A stretch of 50,371 nucleotides of DNA from CAYJAY01 sp964368445 (GTDB taxonomy: Bacteria; Bacillota; Clostridia; Oscillospirales; Ruminococcaceae): assembly GCA_964368445.1 (NCBI GenBank), contig CAYJAY010000015.1, positions 1 to 50,371 of the forward strand, in the 5' to 3' direction. The notes below the pieces were generated by a model. That model was not told where the DNA came from and did not search any database. It saw nothing but the letters and a program-made list of their open reading frames with translations. Positions 22,867 through 31,898 of the stretch are shown piece after piece. The translations under genes were made by a program, and so were the position numbers. Each line of letters starts with the position of its first letter. Within the stretch, counting starts at the first letter, position 1.

Positions 22867-24835
22867 AAAAAACATCGAAGGACAGTTCGAGACATATTCT
22901 CTAAACAGGTGGCAGGAACTGTTTGAAAAAAACAAAAATGGATTTACCGCTCCGTCGGGGCAACACGCGTTTGTTGCGTTCGACCGACAAAACGCTATTT
23001 ATAGCGGAAGCGAAAACGTTGGGGGAGGGCGAAGCTTTTCAACCGTTTGGAACTTTCCCGAAGAGCTTATCGAATCGGGCATAGACAGCCACATTCCGCT
23101 TCCAAAGGTTACGCCGAGAAACCCAAACGAAAAAACAATTAGAGGCGCTAGGATTATCGAAAAACTTTTGCGCAGCGAGGTTGAACGTTTGCCGTTTGAG
23201 GAGCTCAACGACATAGACGAAAGACAGGTTCGCGTTAACGGCGGAACGGCATTTTTTGTCGAGTGGGACGTGTTTAGCACAAAAAACAACCGCTCGGGCG
23301 AGCTTGATGTTCGGCTTCTTTCGGCAAAACAGCTTATACCGCAACAAGGTGTGTCGGACATTCGGCAGATGGACTATATCTTTTTGACGTTTGACGACAC
23401 AAAAGAGCGGTTGTTCGCACGGTATAAAAACCGAAGTATCTTTGACGAAACGGTTGACGCGGATCTTTCAAACGACTCAAGCGACATAAAATCAGACGAA
23501 CTTGTGACACAAAAAATAGCGTATTACAAAAACAGTGATGGAAGAATTGGCTGCTTTTCGTGGGTTGGGGATACCTGTTTGATAGACCAAGCGGATTATG
23601 AGATGCGAAAAGAGGTTTTCTGTGCCGTGTGTGGCGACAAGGTAATCGATCAAAACAAACGTTGTGTTTGCGGGTCAAACAAGTTTAAAGTTGTTTCAAA
23701 ACGATTTGAAACGTTAAACAAAGATATCGAGATCTTTGAAAAAACAAACGCTGACGGCACAAACGTTTTGACCAAGATACCGGCGTTTTCCCCCGTCGTC
23801 GACAACGACGGAATCCCGATACTCGAAGATTTTGACACGGGCGAACAGGTATTTGAACAAGATAACAACGGAAACGAAATAGCGGTTTATGATTATGTTT
23901 TTGATAAGCTTGGCATGGTTGCAAATGACAAAAACGGAAATCCAATAGGCAAAAAAAGAACTAAGGTCATTAAACGCGCCGTTAAAAAACCAACCGAAAT
24001 CGAGTTTTATTATCCGTCGCAGTTTCCTATAACGATACGAAAAAATATCTCAAACAAAGATTTTTTATATGGAAAAAGCGACATCGATTCTATCGCCCAA
24101 TATTATATAAGCGCGTGTCGCCAGCTTACAAAGCGCAACGATATTCTGCTTAAAAGCGGTTCTGTTGTTGAAGTTCCTCAAGGAACGAGCAGAAGGTTTA
24201 CAAACGACGCTTTGACGATTATCGAAAGCAAGCCGGAAAACTACGGCAAGATAAACGTCGTAGACATAAAAGCCCCGACCGAAAGTTTTGAAAAAACCGC
24301 AAACTACGACTATGAACGCGCAAAAAACATTCTCGGAATATCGGATAGTTTCCAAGGTAGGAAAGACAACACGGCGGTAAGCGGAAGAGCAAAAGAAACC
24401 CAGATTATGCAGGTGCTAGGGCGCCAGCAAAGCCGCAGAATAATGAAAAACAAAGCGTATTCCGCGTTGTACGAGTTGATGTTTAAGATGTTGCTTGCGT
24501 ATTCCGACGGCAAAAGAACGTTCGCGTCCAAAACCGAGGACGGCGTGGCGGCACTCGAAACGTTTAACCGCTATGATTTTATCGAAAAGGGTGACGACGG
24601 AAACTATTATTTTTCCGACGAGTATCTTTTTTCGGTCGACGAAAGCGGAGTTGATTTCAGCGACAAACGGTTTATGCTTGAGATGCTCCAACGTAACCTT
24701 GACATGGGAGCGTATGGGCAAAGGGAAAACCCCGAAACATGGGTACAGTTTTGGAACGACATGAAAAAACTCGGCGTTCCCGGCTGTTCCGACAAGATCG
24801 ATTATTGGGAAAAGCAGAAGAATGTTAATGGTTAA
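22859..24835 (+). CDS. Phage portal protein with a zinc-ribbon insert
   Basis: 658 residues directly after the terminase, the standard place for the dodecameric portal through which DNA enters the head. The C-terminal half has portal-like features: PITIRKN, GKSDIDSIAQYYISACRQLTKRND, and VSGRAKETQIMQVLGRQQSRRI before a long helix region. An insertion at residues ~255-271 carries CAVCGDK and RCVCGS (CX2C, ten residues, CXC), a probable zinc ribbon. GGGGAGA precedes the ATG. Assignment rests mainly on position, size and helix pattern. Confidence 0.8.
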   Translation: MIKKNIEGQFETYSLNRWQELFEKNKNGFTAPSGQHAFVAFDRQNAIYSGSENVGGGRSFSTVWNFPEELIESGIDSHIPLPKVTPRNPNEKTIRGARIIEKLLRSEVERLPFEELNDIDERQVRVNGGTAFFVEWDVFSTKNNRSGELDVRLLSAKQLIPQQGVSDIRQMDYIFLTFDDTKERLFARYKNRSIFDETVDADLSNDSSDIKSDELVTQKIAYYKNSDGRIGCFSWVGDTCLIDQADYEMRKEVFCAVCGDKVIDQNKRCVCGSNKFKVVSKRFETLNKDIEIFEKTNADGTNVLTKIPAFSPVVDNDGIPILEDFDTGEQVFEQDNNGNEIAVYDYVFDKLGMVANDKNGNPIGKKRTKVIKRAVKKPTEIEFYYPSQFPITIRKNISNKDFLYGKSDIDSIAQYYISACRQLTKRNDILLKSGSVVEVPQGTSRRFTNDALTIIESKPENYGKINVVDIKAPTESFEKTANYDYERAKNILGISDSFQGRKDNTAVSGRAKETQIMQVLGRQQSRRIMKNKAYSALYELMFKMLLAYSDGKRTFASKTEDGVAALETFNRYDFIEKGDDGNYYFSDEYLFSVDESGVDFSDKRFMLEMLQRNLDMGAYGQRENPETWVQFWNDMKKLGVPGCSDKIDYWEKQKNVNG

Positions 24836-25347
24836 TTAAGAATGTGGAATGTCGGAGCGGCTTACGCCGCAATTTAAATGACAAAATTTTGGAGTTCTGC
24901 CGTTGGCTTCAAACGGGTGAACGTAGGGGATGGCGTCCTCGACATCCCGTCCACATATCCCGAACCAAACCCCAATTGATGGTCGTCCGCCCTCATCGTT
25001 CGAACAACGCAACATTTGATGGTCGTAGCACCTTGTGTCACCCAAAAGTTTACATGTGTAGTTTTTCATTTGCCCTCTCAGTCAATCCGAGATTGACAGC
25101 TCTCCCAAAGGGAGAGCCGAGGGAATGGCTCTCCCTTTGGGAGAGCTGTCACGAAGTGACTGAGAGGGTATTTGTAAAGTTTTGATTGACACAAGATAGT
25201 AGGGGCGACCTGTGGTCGTCCGTCCTCATCGTTCGAACCACGCAACAAACGGCGGAACGTAGGGGCGGATACCATCCGCCCGCCTCGTCGCTAATTCTTA
25301 GCTCCAAATATATCCACAAAAAACAAAAAATGAAAGGAATTATTTCT
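24836..25347. other. 512-bp non-coding block of mixed intergenic repeats inside the phage operon
   Basis: In order: short tandem AAT/GGAAT-type units ending with hairpin GCGGCTTACGCCGC (24836-24890); a family D stretch with CTCATCGTTCGAACAACGC (24896-25032); family A copy 2 (core 25073-25169); and a second family D stretch (25196-25292). Open frames across it are low-complexity repeat translations without ribosome sites. Confidence 0.65.
25040..25195. repeat. CTCAGTCA/TGACTGAG inverted repeat, family A, copy 2
   Basis: The core 25073-25169 is a large imperfect palindrome: CCCTCTCAGTCAATCCGAG at one end, TCACGAAGTGACTGAGAGGG at the other, and nested GGCTCTCCC/GGGAGAGCC arms. With its flanks (AAGTTTACATG to GTAAAGTTTTGATTG) it is the reverse complement of copy 3 at 28408-28555. 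Confidence 0.75.
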
Positions 25348-25587
25348 ATGAAAAAAGGTTTATGCGAAAACTGTGGGCTTGAGATGCCTATCTTTGCGGG
25401 GTATGACGTAACGGAAAACGACAACACCGAAACGCTACCGACAAAGCTGTATCACGTCACGGTACATTATTGTAAAAACGACATATGTCCACAGTTTGGC
25501 GTTCCGTTTGAACAAAAAACTGAACAAGCGGTTAACAAAAAACCCGAAATCCCGTCCAAGATAAGTATCAAAAAACGAGGTGTGTGA
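25348..25587 (+). CDS. Small Cys-rich phage protein
   Basis: 79 residues starting MKKGLCENCGLEMP, with CX2C near the N-terminus and YCKNDICPQFG further on, so four cysteines (CX2C and CX4C) could bind zinc. The rest is a charged tail with many Lys. ATG at 25348 with AAAGGA upstream. The stop overlaps the next start (TGATG). It lies between portal and scaffold genes; the family is unknown. It may be an assembly or regulatory factor. Confidence 0.7.
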   Translation: MKKGLCENCGLEMPIFAGYDVTENDNTETLPTKLYHVTVHYCKNDICPQFGVPFEQKTEQAVNKKPEIPSKISIKKRGV

Positions 25588-25742
25588 TGACAAAACGCGA
25601 GGTTAAACATCACGATGTGAAGCATCGTTGCAGCGAACATCTCTCAAAGCTTGTTGCTATCGATAGAAACGGAATTATCTATGTACAGTGTAAAGGTTGC
25701 AAACAAGAAGTTGCGGTTGGAACGGCGTTTAAACAAAAATAA
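25587..25742 (+). CDS. 51-residue zinc-ribbon protein, Com-like
   Basis: Begins MTKREVKHHDVKHRC and has RCSEHLSKLVAID followed by YVQCKGCKQEV, the spacing of small zinc ribbons such as the Com regulator of Mu-like phages, although its first pair has a single Cys with nearby His. The ATG overlaps the preceding TGA. Translation is probably coupled. A strong terminator follows 22 bases downstream. Confidence 0.65.
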   Translation: MTKREVKHHDVKHRCSEHLSKLVAIDRNGIIYVQCKGCKQEVAVGTAFKQK

Positions 25743-25763
25743 AATAAAACATAAAGAGCCTTG

Positions 25764-25810
25764 AGCCGATAAGTTATTTTTTCATCAAAAAAATAACTGT
25801 CGGCTTTTTA
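25764..25810 (+). terminator. Intrinsic terminator inside the phage operon
   Basis: AGCCGATAAGTTATTTTT pairs with AAAAAATAACTGTCGGCT with one mismatch, followed by TTTTTATTTT. It separates the packaging genes from scaffold and capsid genes, so the latter need read-through or their own promoter. Confidence 0.75.
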
Positions 25811-25876
25811 TTTTGCAGTTTCGGGTTGTACCGAACTTTAAATAATAGATATTTTTTCAAAAGAAAGGAGAAACAG

Positions 25877-26536
25877 ATGACAGCAAAAAAACTACCACTT
25901 CAAAAATCTCAACAAAATGCTCCGACAGCAAACGAAACGCAAACACTGGAGCAAAACCCCGAAGTTTTGGAACTTCAAAAACTTTTGTCTCGCCTTGAAG
26001 CACTCGAAAAACTTGTGGCGACAAACGGCGAACAAAACACGCCACCTCTTGGCGGCACACCACAGGAGGGCAAACAAGCAAGCAACGGCGAACTAACCCA
26101 ACTGCTTAACTTTATGCAAAATCAACCAAGCCTTCCCGAGATGTCGAAAGACCAAACGGCGGTTAGTGACGAATGTGCCGCCGAGGTTATGAAACGCGAT
26201 CTTTTTGAGATTAAACAAGCTTTTCCGTTCGAGACCGCCGACGATATTTCGGCGATTAAAAATGCGGACGATTTCTTTAAGTATCGTTTCGGCATAGACC
26301 ATCTCGGCAAACCGTTCCAGAAAAACACCGCGACAGACGCATATTTTCTTGCTTTGCGAGACAACCGACCCGAAAGTTATACAAGCGACAAATCCCATTT
26401 TGTAAGCCCAAAAGGTTCGACAGGAAAAGCGCTTCTCGACGTGCCCAGCGACGTTAAGGCTATCTACAAACGGCTTATGCCCAACATATCAGACAGTGAC
26501 ATTGCAAAACACTATACCGAATCTAAAAGAAAATAG
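25877..26536 (+). CDS. Probable capsid scaffolding protein
   Basis: 219 residues with a Gln/Asn-rich N-terminus, a helical stretch LELQKLLSRLEALEKLVATNG (~33-53) that looks like a coiled coil, a Pro/Gln-rich linker, and a C-terminal region with KGSTGKALLDVPSDVKAIYKR and a basic end, as phage scaffolds often have. It lies just before the decoration and capsid genes. AAAGGAGAAACAG precedes the ATG. The function is inferred from position and composition. Confidence 0.65.
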   Translation: MTAKKLPLQKSQQNAPTANETQTLEQNPEVLELQKLLSRLEALEKLVATNGEQNTPPLGGTPQEGKQASNGELTQLLNFMQNQPSLPEMSKDQTAVSDECAAEVMKRDLFEIKQAFPFETADDISAIKNADDFFKYRFGIDHLGKPFQKNTATDAYFLALRDNRPESYTSDKSHFVSPKGSTGKALLDVPSDVKAIYKRLMPNISDSDIAKHYTESKRK

Positions 26537-26550
26537 AAAGGAAAAACATA

Positions 26551-26715
26551 ATGACAAACAACAACACACCGGCAGGAAAGATTAAACACACCGGCTCGCA
26601 GATTGTAGAACCGGCATTTAAATCACAAAACAACGTTCAAAGCAAAGTTAAAAAAGGCGACGATTTGCGAAACACAAACCAATCGACAAAACCAATAGGA
26701 GGGAACAAACAATGA
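26551..26715 (+). CDS. 54-residue phage protein of unknown function
   Basis: Begins MTNNNTPAGKIKHTGSQIVE and ends with a basic segment containing KVKKGDDLRNT. GAAAGGAAAAAC precedes the ATG and its TGA overlaps the next ATG (ATGA). Small proteins with a K-x-x-x-D-L-R motif occur near phage capsid genes, but I cannot assign a role. No Cys and no membrane segment. Confidence 0.6.
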   Translation: MTNNNTPAGKIKHTGSQIVEPAFKSQNNVQSKVKKGDDLRNTNQSTKPIGGNKQ

Positions 26716-27101
26716 AACTTGCGCGAAGAAACATAAATTCCACCGAGCCGTTCGAATATCTAACCGCCACGGCAGACGTTTCATACGACGTCGGCACGGC
26801 AATTGTCGTGACGTCGGGCAAAGCAACTATAGCTAGCGGAACAACAAAACCGACGCACATTTCGGTTTCAAAGTTAACCGCAAAAGAGGGCGACAAAGTG
26901 GCGGCGATTTTGATATTACCCGACATGGTGTTTGAAGCCGAACTTTCGGCGGCGGGAACGGCGCTTACGGTGGGAAGTAAAGTAACTATCGCGGCCGACG
27001 GACAAAAATTAACCGCGACCACAACAAGCGGTATCGCCGAAATAATCGAGTTTAACACCGACGAAAAAGCGGCAGGCGACACAGTGTTGTTTAAGCTTTA
27101 A
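26712..27101 (+). CDS. Probable head decoration protein
   Basis: 129 residues of Ala/Thr/Val-rich, all-beta type sequence (VSYDVGTAIVVTSGKATIASGTTKPTHISV, EAELSAAGTALTVGSKVTI). It sits directly before the capsid gene, the usual place for a capsid-stabilising decoration or head-fibre protein. AGGAGG-type site upstream. It overlaps the previous gene by four bases. Role inferred from position and composition. Confidence 0.65.
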   Translation: MKLARRNINSTEPFEYLTATADVSYDVGTAIVVTSGKATIASGTTKPTHISVSKLTAKEGDKVAAILILPDMVFEAELSAAGTALTVGSKVTIAADGQKLTATTTSGIAEIIEFNTDEKAAGDTVLFKL

Positions 27102-27128
27102 CAAAAAAATAAAGGAGAATATTTTAAT

Positions 27129-28133
27129 ATGGCAAGTGGAATTACTTTTAGCAAAACGAGCAATCTTAACGACTCTATCTATGGAAAATCGGCCGAACCT
27201 ATCAAGCTTTTTATAAAAGAAAAAGCCGAAGCTTTCGAGGCAACAACGGTCACCGACAAGGTTTTCATGACCGACGTTGATAAAAGCTTTGCGGTTAAAC
27301 TTTCGGGGCTCACCTCGACAAACGGTTTCGAGCCGGTCGGCGAGGGCGGCGCATATCCTATCGACGAGATGAGGGAGACGTATAACAAGGTTCTTGAACA
27401 TGTGACGTGGAAAGACAGTTTCAAGATAACACAAGAGATGGTTGAAGACGATAAAATGGCGGACCTTAAGAAAGCTCCGGCGACGTTTTTAAGCGGCTTC
27501 TATCGCACAAGGGAACAGTTTGGCGCGGCGCTTATCGGCGGAGCGATTAAAGGAACGTCGGTTAAATTTAAAGGCAAAGATTTCGACACAACCTCTGCGG
27601 ACGGCGTTTCGGCGTTTGCGACAAACCATCCGTCGATTATTAAATCCTCGTTTACCCAAAGCAACAAGTTTGCGGGCGCGTTTTCAAGCGATAACCTGAC
27701 AAAGCTTGAATGCAAGATGCAGGATTTCCGCGACGACAACGGAAACGTTCTTGCAGTTGCACCCGACACAATAATCATTCCGAACATAGCGACGCTTAAA
27801 AAAGACGTGTTCGCGGCAATCGGAGCAGACAAAGACCCGAACACCGCAAACAACGGATTTAACTATAACTTCGGACGTTGGAAGATAGTTGTTTGGCAGT
27901 ATCTCAACCAGTTTATCGACAGCGGTGTTTCGCCGTATATCCTTTTGGACAGCAGATACAACGACCAAGCGGGCGGCGCGGTTTGGTATGACAGGGTTAA
28001 ACTTGAGATGTCGTCATATATAGACCAAAACAACGACATAAATGTGTGGAAAGGCAGAGCAAGGTTTATAGCCGGGTTTAACGACTGGCGCGCGATTGCG
28101 GTTGGTGGAATTACGGGAGCAAGCTCGCTTTAG
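27129..28133 (+). CDS. Major capsid protein, HK97-fold type
   Basis: 334 residues in capsid position. The pattern fits an HK97-fold head protein: an N-terminal arm, an extended beta segment (FEPVGEGGAYPIDEMRETYNKVLEHVTWKDSFKIT), a long helix (DKMADLKKAPATFLSGFYRTREQFGAALI), and a C-terminal axial domain with PDTIIIPN and the DINVWKGRARFIAGFNDWRAI strand. AAAGGAG lies upstream. There is no sign of an attached protease. Exact subfamily not determined. Confidence 0.8.
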   Translation: MASGITFSKTSNLNDSIYGKSAEPIKLFIKEKAEAFEATTVTDKVFMTDVDKSFAVKLSGLTSTNGFEPVGEGGAYPIDEMRETYNKVLEHVTWKDSFKITQEMVEDDKMADLKKAPATFLSGFYRTREQFGAALIGGAIKGTSVKFKGKDFDTTSADGVSAFATNHPSIIKSSFTQSNKFAGAFSSDNLTKLECKMQDFRDDNGNVLAVAPDTIIIPNIATLKKDVFAAIGADKDPNTANNGFNYNFGRWKIVVWQYLNQFIDSGVSPYILLDSRYNDQAGGAVWYDRVKLEMSSYIDQNNDINVWKGRARFIAGFNDWRAIAVGGITGASSL

Positions 28134-28407
28134 AGTTAGGAATGGGTTTTTTAATTAGGAATTAGGAATGAGGAATGAGGAATGTCGGTGCGCCACTTCG
28201 TGGCGAAATTTGAATATGATTTTCGGCTTTTTGCATTTCCATAAAACAGCAGACGTAGGGCAAGGGCTCTGCTCAGAGCTCTGCTCTTGCCGTCCTCGTC
28301 GCCCGAACCACGCAACAAACGGTGGAACGTAGGGGCGACCTGTGTGTCGTCCGTCCTCATCGCTCGAACAACGCAACATTTGATGGACGTAGTATCGCGT
28401 TAAATCT

Positions 28408-28555
28408 AAAGCTTTACAAATACCCTCTCAGTCACTTCGTGCAGTCTCTCCAATTTGAAAACCTTTGGTTTTCAATATAGGGAGAGCCGTCAATCTCGGA
28501 TTGACTGAGAGCGCAAATGAAAAACTATTCATGTAAACTTTTGGATTACACAAAG
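28408..28555. repeat. CTCAGTCA/TGACTGAG inverted repeat, family A, copy 3
   Basis: The core 28423-28514 has ends CCCTCTCAGTCACTTCGTG and CAATCTCGGATTGACTGAGA and an inner hairpin TTGAAAACC/GGTTTTCAA shared with copy 1. With flanks it is inverted relative to copy 2. Confidence 0.75.
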
Positions 28556-28696
28556 TAGTAGGGGAGGATACCATCCTCCCGCCCCTGTCGTCCCGATGCT
28601 GACAAAATGTGCGATCGTAGGGAGCGACGCCGGCTACGCAGTAGACGTTCTCGTCGCTCCGTCCACATCAACCACACCAAACCCCTAAAACAAACC

Positions 28697-28774
28697 GTAG
28701 GGCAAGGGCTCTGCTCTTGCCTAAAAAACCATGGAAAACAAGGTCTTTTGGACATAGCAGAGCGCTGTCCCTAC
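28697..28774. repeat. Palindromic intergenic repeat, family B, copy 2
   Basis: Bounded by GTAGGG and CCCTAC. It contains AAAACCATGGAAAACAAGG and is the reverse complement, with few differences, of 1678-1752. Confidence 0.7.
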
Positions 28775-28861
28775 AACCACCCATTTTTAACTATCGATAA
28801 AATATATAAAATCTTGTCATTTAAATCGCGGCGTAATGCCGTCAATTCGTCGGAACGACGA

Positions 28862-28940
28862 ACCAAAATTACGAATTACGCATTACGAATTACGCATTAC
28901 AAATTGCGAATTACGAATTACAAATTGCGCATTACGAATT
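28862..28940. repeat. Degenerate 10-bp tandem repeat
   Basis: About eight units alternating between ATTACGAATT, ACGCATTACG and ACAAATTGCG in direct order. It ends just before the ribosome site of the next structural gene. Related short tandems occur at 24836, 28150 and 33990. Confidence 0.75.
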
Positions 28941-28962
28941 AATAACGAAAGGAGAAAATTCT

Positions 28963-29886
28963 ATGCGAAGATGGGGAAACATCTGGCGACAGACTATAAA
29001 CAAACTGGACGAAAAAGAAAGCTATTACAATAACAACATCGCCCAGTTTATCGACGCTTGCAACGAAGCGCAAAACTTCATTTCGATCAACGCGCGCCCT
29101 AGAACCGACGTTGTCGCGGTGTCGCACCAACCTATGCAAAACCTTGTTTCACCTGAACAAACAAAGCCGTTTTTCTACGGCACTAAAACCCCGATTGAAT
29201 TTGACGCGTCCGGTGCAAAAGCATATAGCTTCCTGTGTGACGGCAACGGCAGGGCGGTTATAACGGACGAGCTAAACCCAAACGGCGTTGAGATACCTTT
29301 AACGTCAAACGGCACGTTTAAACGATATTTCGGTTTTTTGGGACAAAACGCAAAGATTACGTTTTCGGGGCTTTTTTGTTACACAATAAAAGACATGGCA
29401 CTATACGAGCATCTTAAAAGCGACGACTTGTCCGACATCCCGTGCTTTTCACAATACACCGCGTACGACATAAGGGAACTCACCAAGATAGACGGCGAAA
29501 CGGTGTTTTTAGATTTTGCGGACAAAGACCCGGTTTTGAAAACAGAAAATGGCGAGCGCGTCGTAGGCACAGCGGATTACAAGCGAGAAAAAGGACACAT
29601 TCTTTTGCTTAACTCGTTTGACAGGGGGGAATATCTTGTCAAGTACAAACGCTATCCAATTCCGCTTAATGTCAACAGCGACGACGACACGATAATCGAC
29701 CTCGACGATTTCGCGGCGGATATCCTGCCATATCTCATGGCGCATTCGATAGGTGTCAAAGACAATCCGGCGCTTGCAGTTCACAACTATAACAAAGGGG
29801 ACCTGTTGCTTTCGGAACTTGTCATAAGCGAAAAAGCGGCAAAAAGCCCATCTTTTTTCGAGGACACTAGCGGCTGGGTGGTGTAA
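28963..29886 (+). CDS. Probable head-tail adaptor or structural phage protein
   Basis: 307 residues, first gene after the capsid. The N-terminal ~45 residues are helical and charged (WRQTINKLDEKESYYNNNIAQF), followed by beta-rich sequence (FDASGAKAYSFLCDGNGRAVI, FKRYFGFLGQNAKITFSG), and a C-terminal helical region with LDDFAADILPYLMAHSIGV as in adaptor proteins. AAAGGAG lies upstream. The position suggests connection of portal to tail. No family firmly recognised. Confidence 0.6.
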   Translation: MRRWGNIWRQTINKLDEKESYYNNNIAQFIDACNEAQNFISINARPRTDVVAVSHQPMQNLVSPEQTKPFFYGTKTPIEFDASGAKAYSFLCDGNGRAVITDELNPNGVEIPLTSNGTFKRYFGFLGQNAKITFSGLFCYTIKDMALYEHLKSDDLSDIPCFSQYTAYDIRELTKIDGETVFLDFADKDPVLKTENGERVVGTADYKREKGHILLLNSFDRGEYLVKYKRYPIPLNVNSDDDTIIDLDDFAADILPYLMAHSIGVKDNPALAVHNYNKGDLLLSELVISEKAAKSPSFFEDTSGWVV

Positions 29887-29927
29887 AAAGATTTAAAGCA
29901 CAAAACAAACGAAAGGAGGCAAAACTC

Positions 29928-31856
29928 ATGGCAAGGCTTAAAATACCAAGCGAAACAAAGCGACAAAAGATCTCGTTTGATAAATTTTTAGGGTGCGACT
30001 TCACAAGCGAAAGCGCGAACGTTTCGGTCAACCGTTCCCCCGAAGCCCCAAACTGGCTGAGGGAAAGCACCGGAAAGGTTAAAAAAAGGACGGGGTATCA
30101 AACGATTAAGATATACCCCGAAAGGATAAACGGAGTACATTTTTTCGCTGATGACCTCGACAAGAAATATCGGATAATTCACGCCGGAACAAAGCTATAT
30201 CTCGACGCGCTAACCGAAGATGTAAACGACGACACACTGCTTGCCGACGACGTTGCGGACGAATTTTCGAAATCGTCTCAGCTTGCGGGAAAACTTCTTA
30301 TCTTCGACGGTAGACGTTGCCACGTTATCATGAAAAGAACGATAACAGAAGACAACAAAACACCTTTAACCTCGGTGCTTTTAACCTCTATCGGAAAGGT
30401 TCCGAAAGTTACTATCGCGCGAGAGCCGACAGGCGGCGGCGAAGTTTTCGAGCCGATTAATCTTATTTCGACCGGGCGAAAAGACAGCTTTCAATCGACG
30501 GGCGACCAAGGAGAAGAGGGAACGCAAGAGTTTATTCCGGCGGCAACAAAGTTTCAACTAAGCGCAAACAACCTTGACGAGCGCGAAATTCGCGTCGAGA
30601 TTTTAGCGCACGACGGAAACTATGTCAAACTAAAAGAAAACCTTGAGTTTACCGTCGACAGGCTTAACGGCACGATAACGTTTCTCGAAGCTCCGGGCGA
30701 ACCTATGCGAATTGGTGAAGACAACGTGGTGGTGACCTATTACAAGACGGTCGAAGGCTATGCAGACAAGATTAATAACTGTCTTGTTTCAACCGTCTAT
30801 GGTGCGTCGGGCACAAGAAACCGCATCTTTGCGGCGGCAAAAAACAACCTCGATTACCACTGTGAAATAAACGACCCGACATATTGGGGGGACATTTGGT
30901 ACAACCAGCTTGCGCCGGATGGCGGCGAGATAATGGGATATTCTGTGGCGGAAAGTTTTCTTGTTACGCTTTTGAAAGCGACCACCGACAACACAAACGT
31001 CATTTTGCGCGCCGGAACGTTTGACAGCGACGGGGGCGAAATCTTTATTTTAAACGGAACATACCAAGGAAAAGGAGCGGTTTCGCGATATGCCATCGGA
31101 AACGTGAAAACCGAACCTATCTATCTTACAAAAGACGGATTATATGCGCTTACGCCAAGCGACGTTTTGGGGGAAAAATATTCGCAAGAACGGTCGTACT
31201 ACCTTAGGCGAAAACTTATGCAACTTTCGCTTGAAGATGCCTATGGAGTTTTGTGGGGCGACTATTACTGTGTCTCGACCAACGGATATATCTTTCTTTT
31301 AGACAGCTCACAGGTGTCGGTGGAACACAATCTGCCATACAGCACACGGCAGTATGAGGCGTTCTACTGGACAGGAATAAACGCGCGGCTTTTGTTTGAG
31401 GACGGCGGAAACCTTTATTTTGGAACTAACTTCGGCGAGATAAAGATGTTTAAAGCAGACGAGCAAGACGTTAAAAACTATAACGACGACGGAAGTTCCT
31501 ATTCCTGCTATTGGAAAACCCCAAACGTTTTCGGAAGCGATTTCTCGTTTAAAAAGAAGTTTAAAAAAGTTTCTGCCCTAATCGGCACATATCAAAAAAC
31601 GCAGGTTTCGATCTCGGCAGAATATGACGGAAAGGTGGAAAACCTTTTAGGAAACTTTTCTATTCCGTCGATGTTTTCGTTTATAAACCTACAGTTTTCC
31701 GCCCTTTCGTTTATAACGCTTAACTTTCCTCGCGCGATAAGCGAGACTATCTCGATTAGGCCAAGTGGAAAACAAATTCAGCTTATTTTTGAAAACAGCA
31801 ACATAAACGAGGCTATTGCTTTGTATGAAGCAAATCTTGAGTTTTTGGAGTTGTAA
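29928..31856 (+). CDS. Tail nozzle/DNA-stabilisation-like protein
   Basis: 642 beta-rich residues. The opening NRSPEAPNWLRESTGKVKKR resembles the N...G.L.kR.G pattern of short-tail nozzle proteins such as P22 gp10 and related beta-propeller tail proteins. Repeated short strands (LAGKLLIFDGRRCHVI, SRIYAIG-like and TNGYIFLLDSS) suit a propeller. The 642-residue length and place after the adaptor fit. This is the main argument for a podovirus-like particle. AAAGGAGG precedes the ATG. The comparison is from memory of the pattern, so it is tentative. Confidence 0.6.
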   Translation: MARLKIPSETKRQKISFDKFLGCDFTSESANVSVNRSPEAPNWLRESTGKVKKRTGYQTIKIYPERINGVHFFADDLDKKYRIIHAGTKLYLDALTEDVNDDTLLADDVADEFSKSSQLAGKLLIFDGRRCHVIMKRTITEDNKTPLTSVLLTSIGKVPKVTIAREPTGGGEVFEPINLISTGRKDSFQSTGDQGEEGTQEFIPAATKFQLSANNLDEREIRVEILAHDGNYVKLKENLEFTVDRLNGTITFLEAPGEPMRIGEDNVVVTYYKTVEGYADKINNCLVSTVYGASGTRNRIFAAAKNNLDYHCEINDPTYWGDIWYNQLAPDGGEIMGYSVAESFLVTLLKATTDNTNVILRAGTFDSDGGEIFILNGTYQGKGAVSRYAIGNVKTEPIYLTKDGLYALTPSDVLGEKYSQERSYYLRRKLMQLSLEDAYGVLWGDYYCVSTNGYIFLLDSSQVSVEHNLPYSTRQYEAFYWTGINARLLFEDGGNLYFGTNFGEIKMFKADEQDVKNYNDDGSSYSCYWKTPNVFGSDFSFKKKFKKVSALIGTYQKTQVSISAEYDGKVENLLGNFSIPSMFSFINLQFSALSFITLNFPRAISETISIRPSGKQIQLIFENSNINEAIALYEANLEFLEL

Positions 31857-31898
31857 CGTTTAAACACATTAAACCAAAAGAAAGGAACTATCTAAAAC

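Larger units (their letters stand above)
28134..28962. other. 829-bp non-coding block of mixed intergenic repeats inside the phage operon
   Basis: Order: tandem TTAGGAATGA-type units and a hairpin GCGCCACTTCGTGGCG (28140-28215); a family D stretch with CGAACCACGCAACAAACGG (28245-28392); family A copy 3; another family D stretch (28556-28690); family B copy 2 (28697-28774); a hairpin segment; and tandem ATTACGAATT-type units (28862-28940). No gene-like frame with a ribosome site is present. Confidence 0.65.

Noticed and set aside
24844..25185. Plus-strand frame in the first repeat block
   Set aside because: Translation of repeat families C, D and A; Arg/Pro-rich and without ribosome site.
28862..28940. 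Possible CRISPR array
   Set aside because: Units are about 10 bp with no spacers, and no cas genes are present except a phage-type nuclease at 20.2 kb.
28607..28942. Frame ending in ITHYKLRITNYKLRITN-type repeats
   Set aside because: It is the translated 10-bp tandem repeat.
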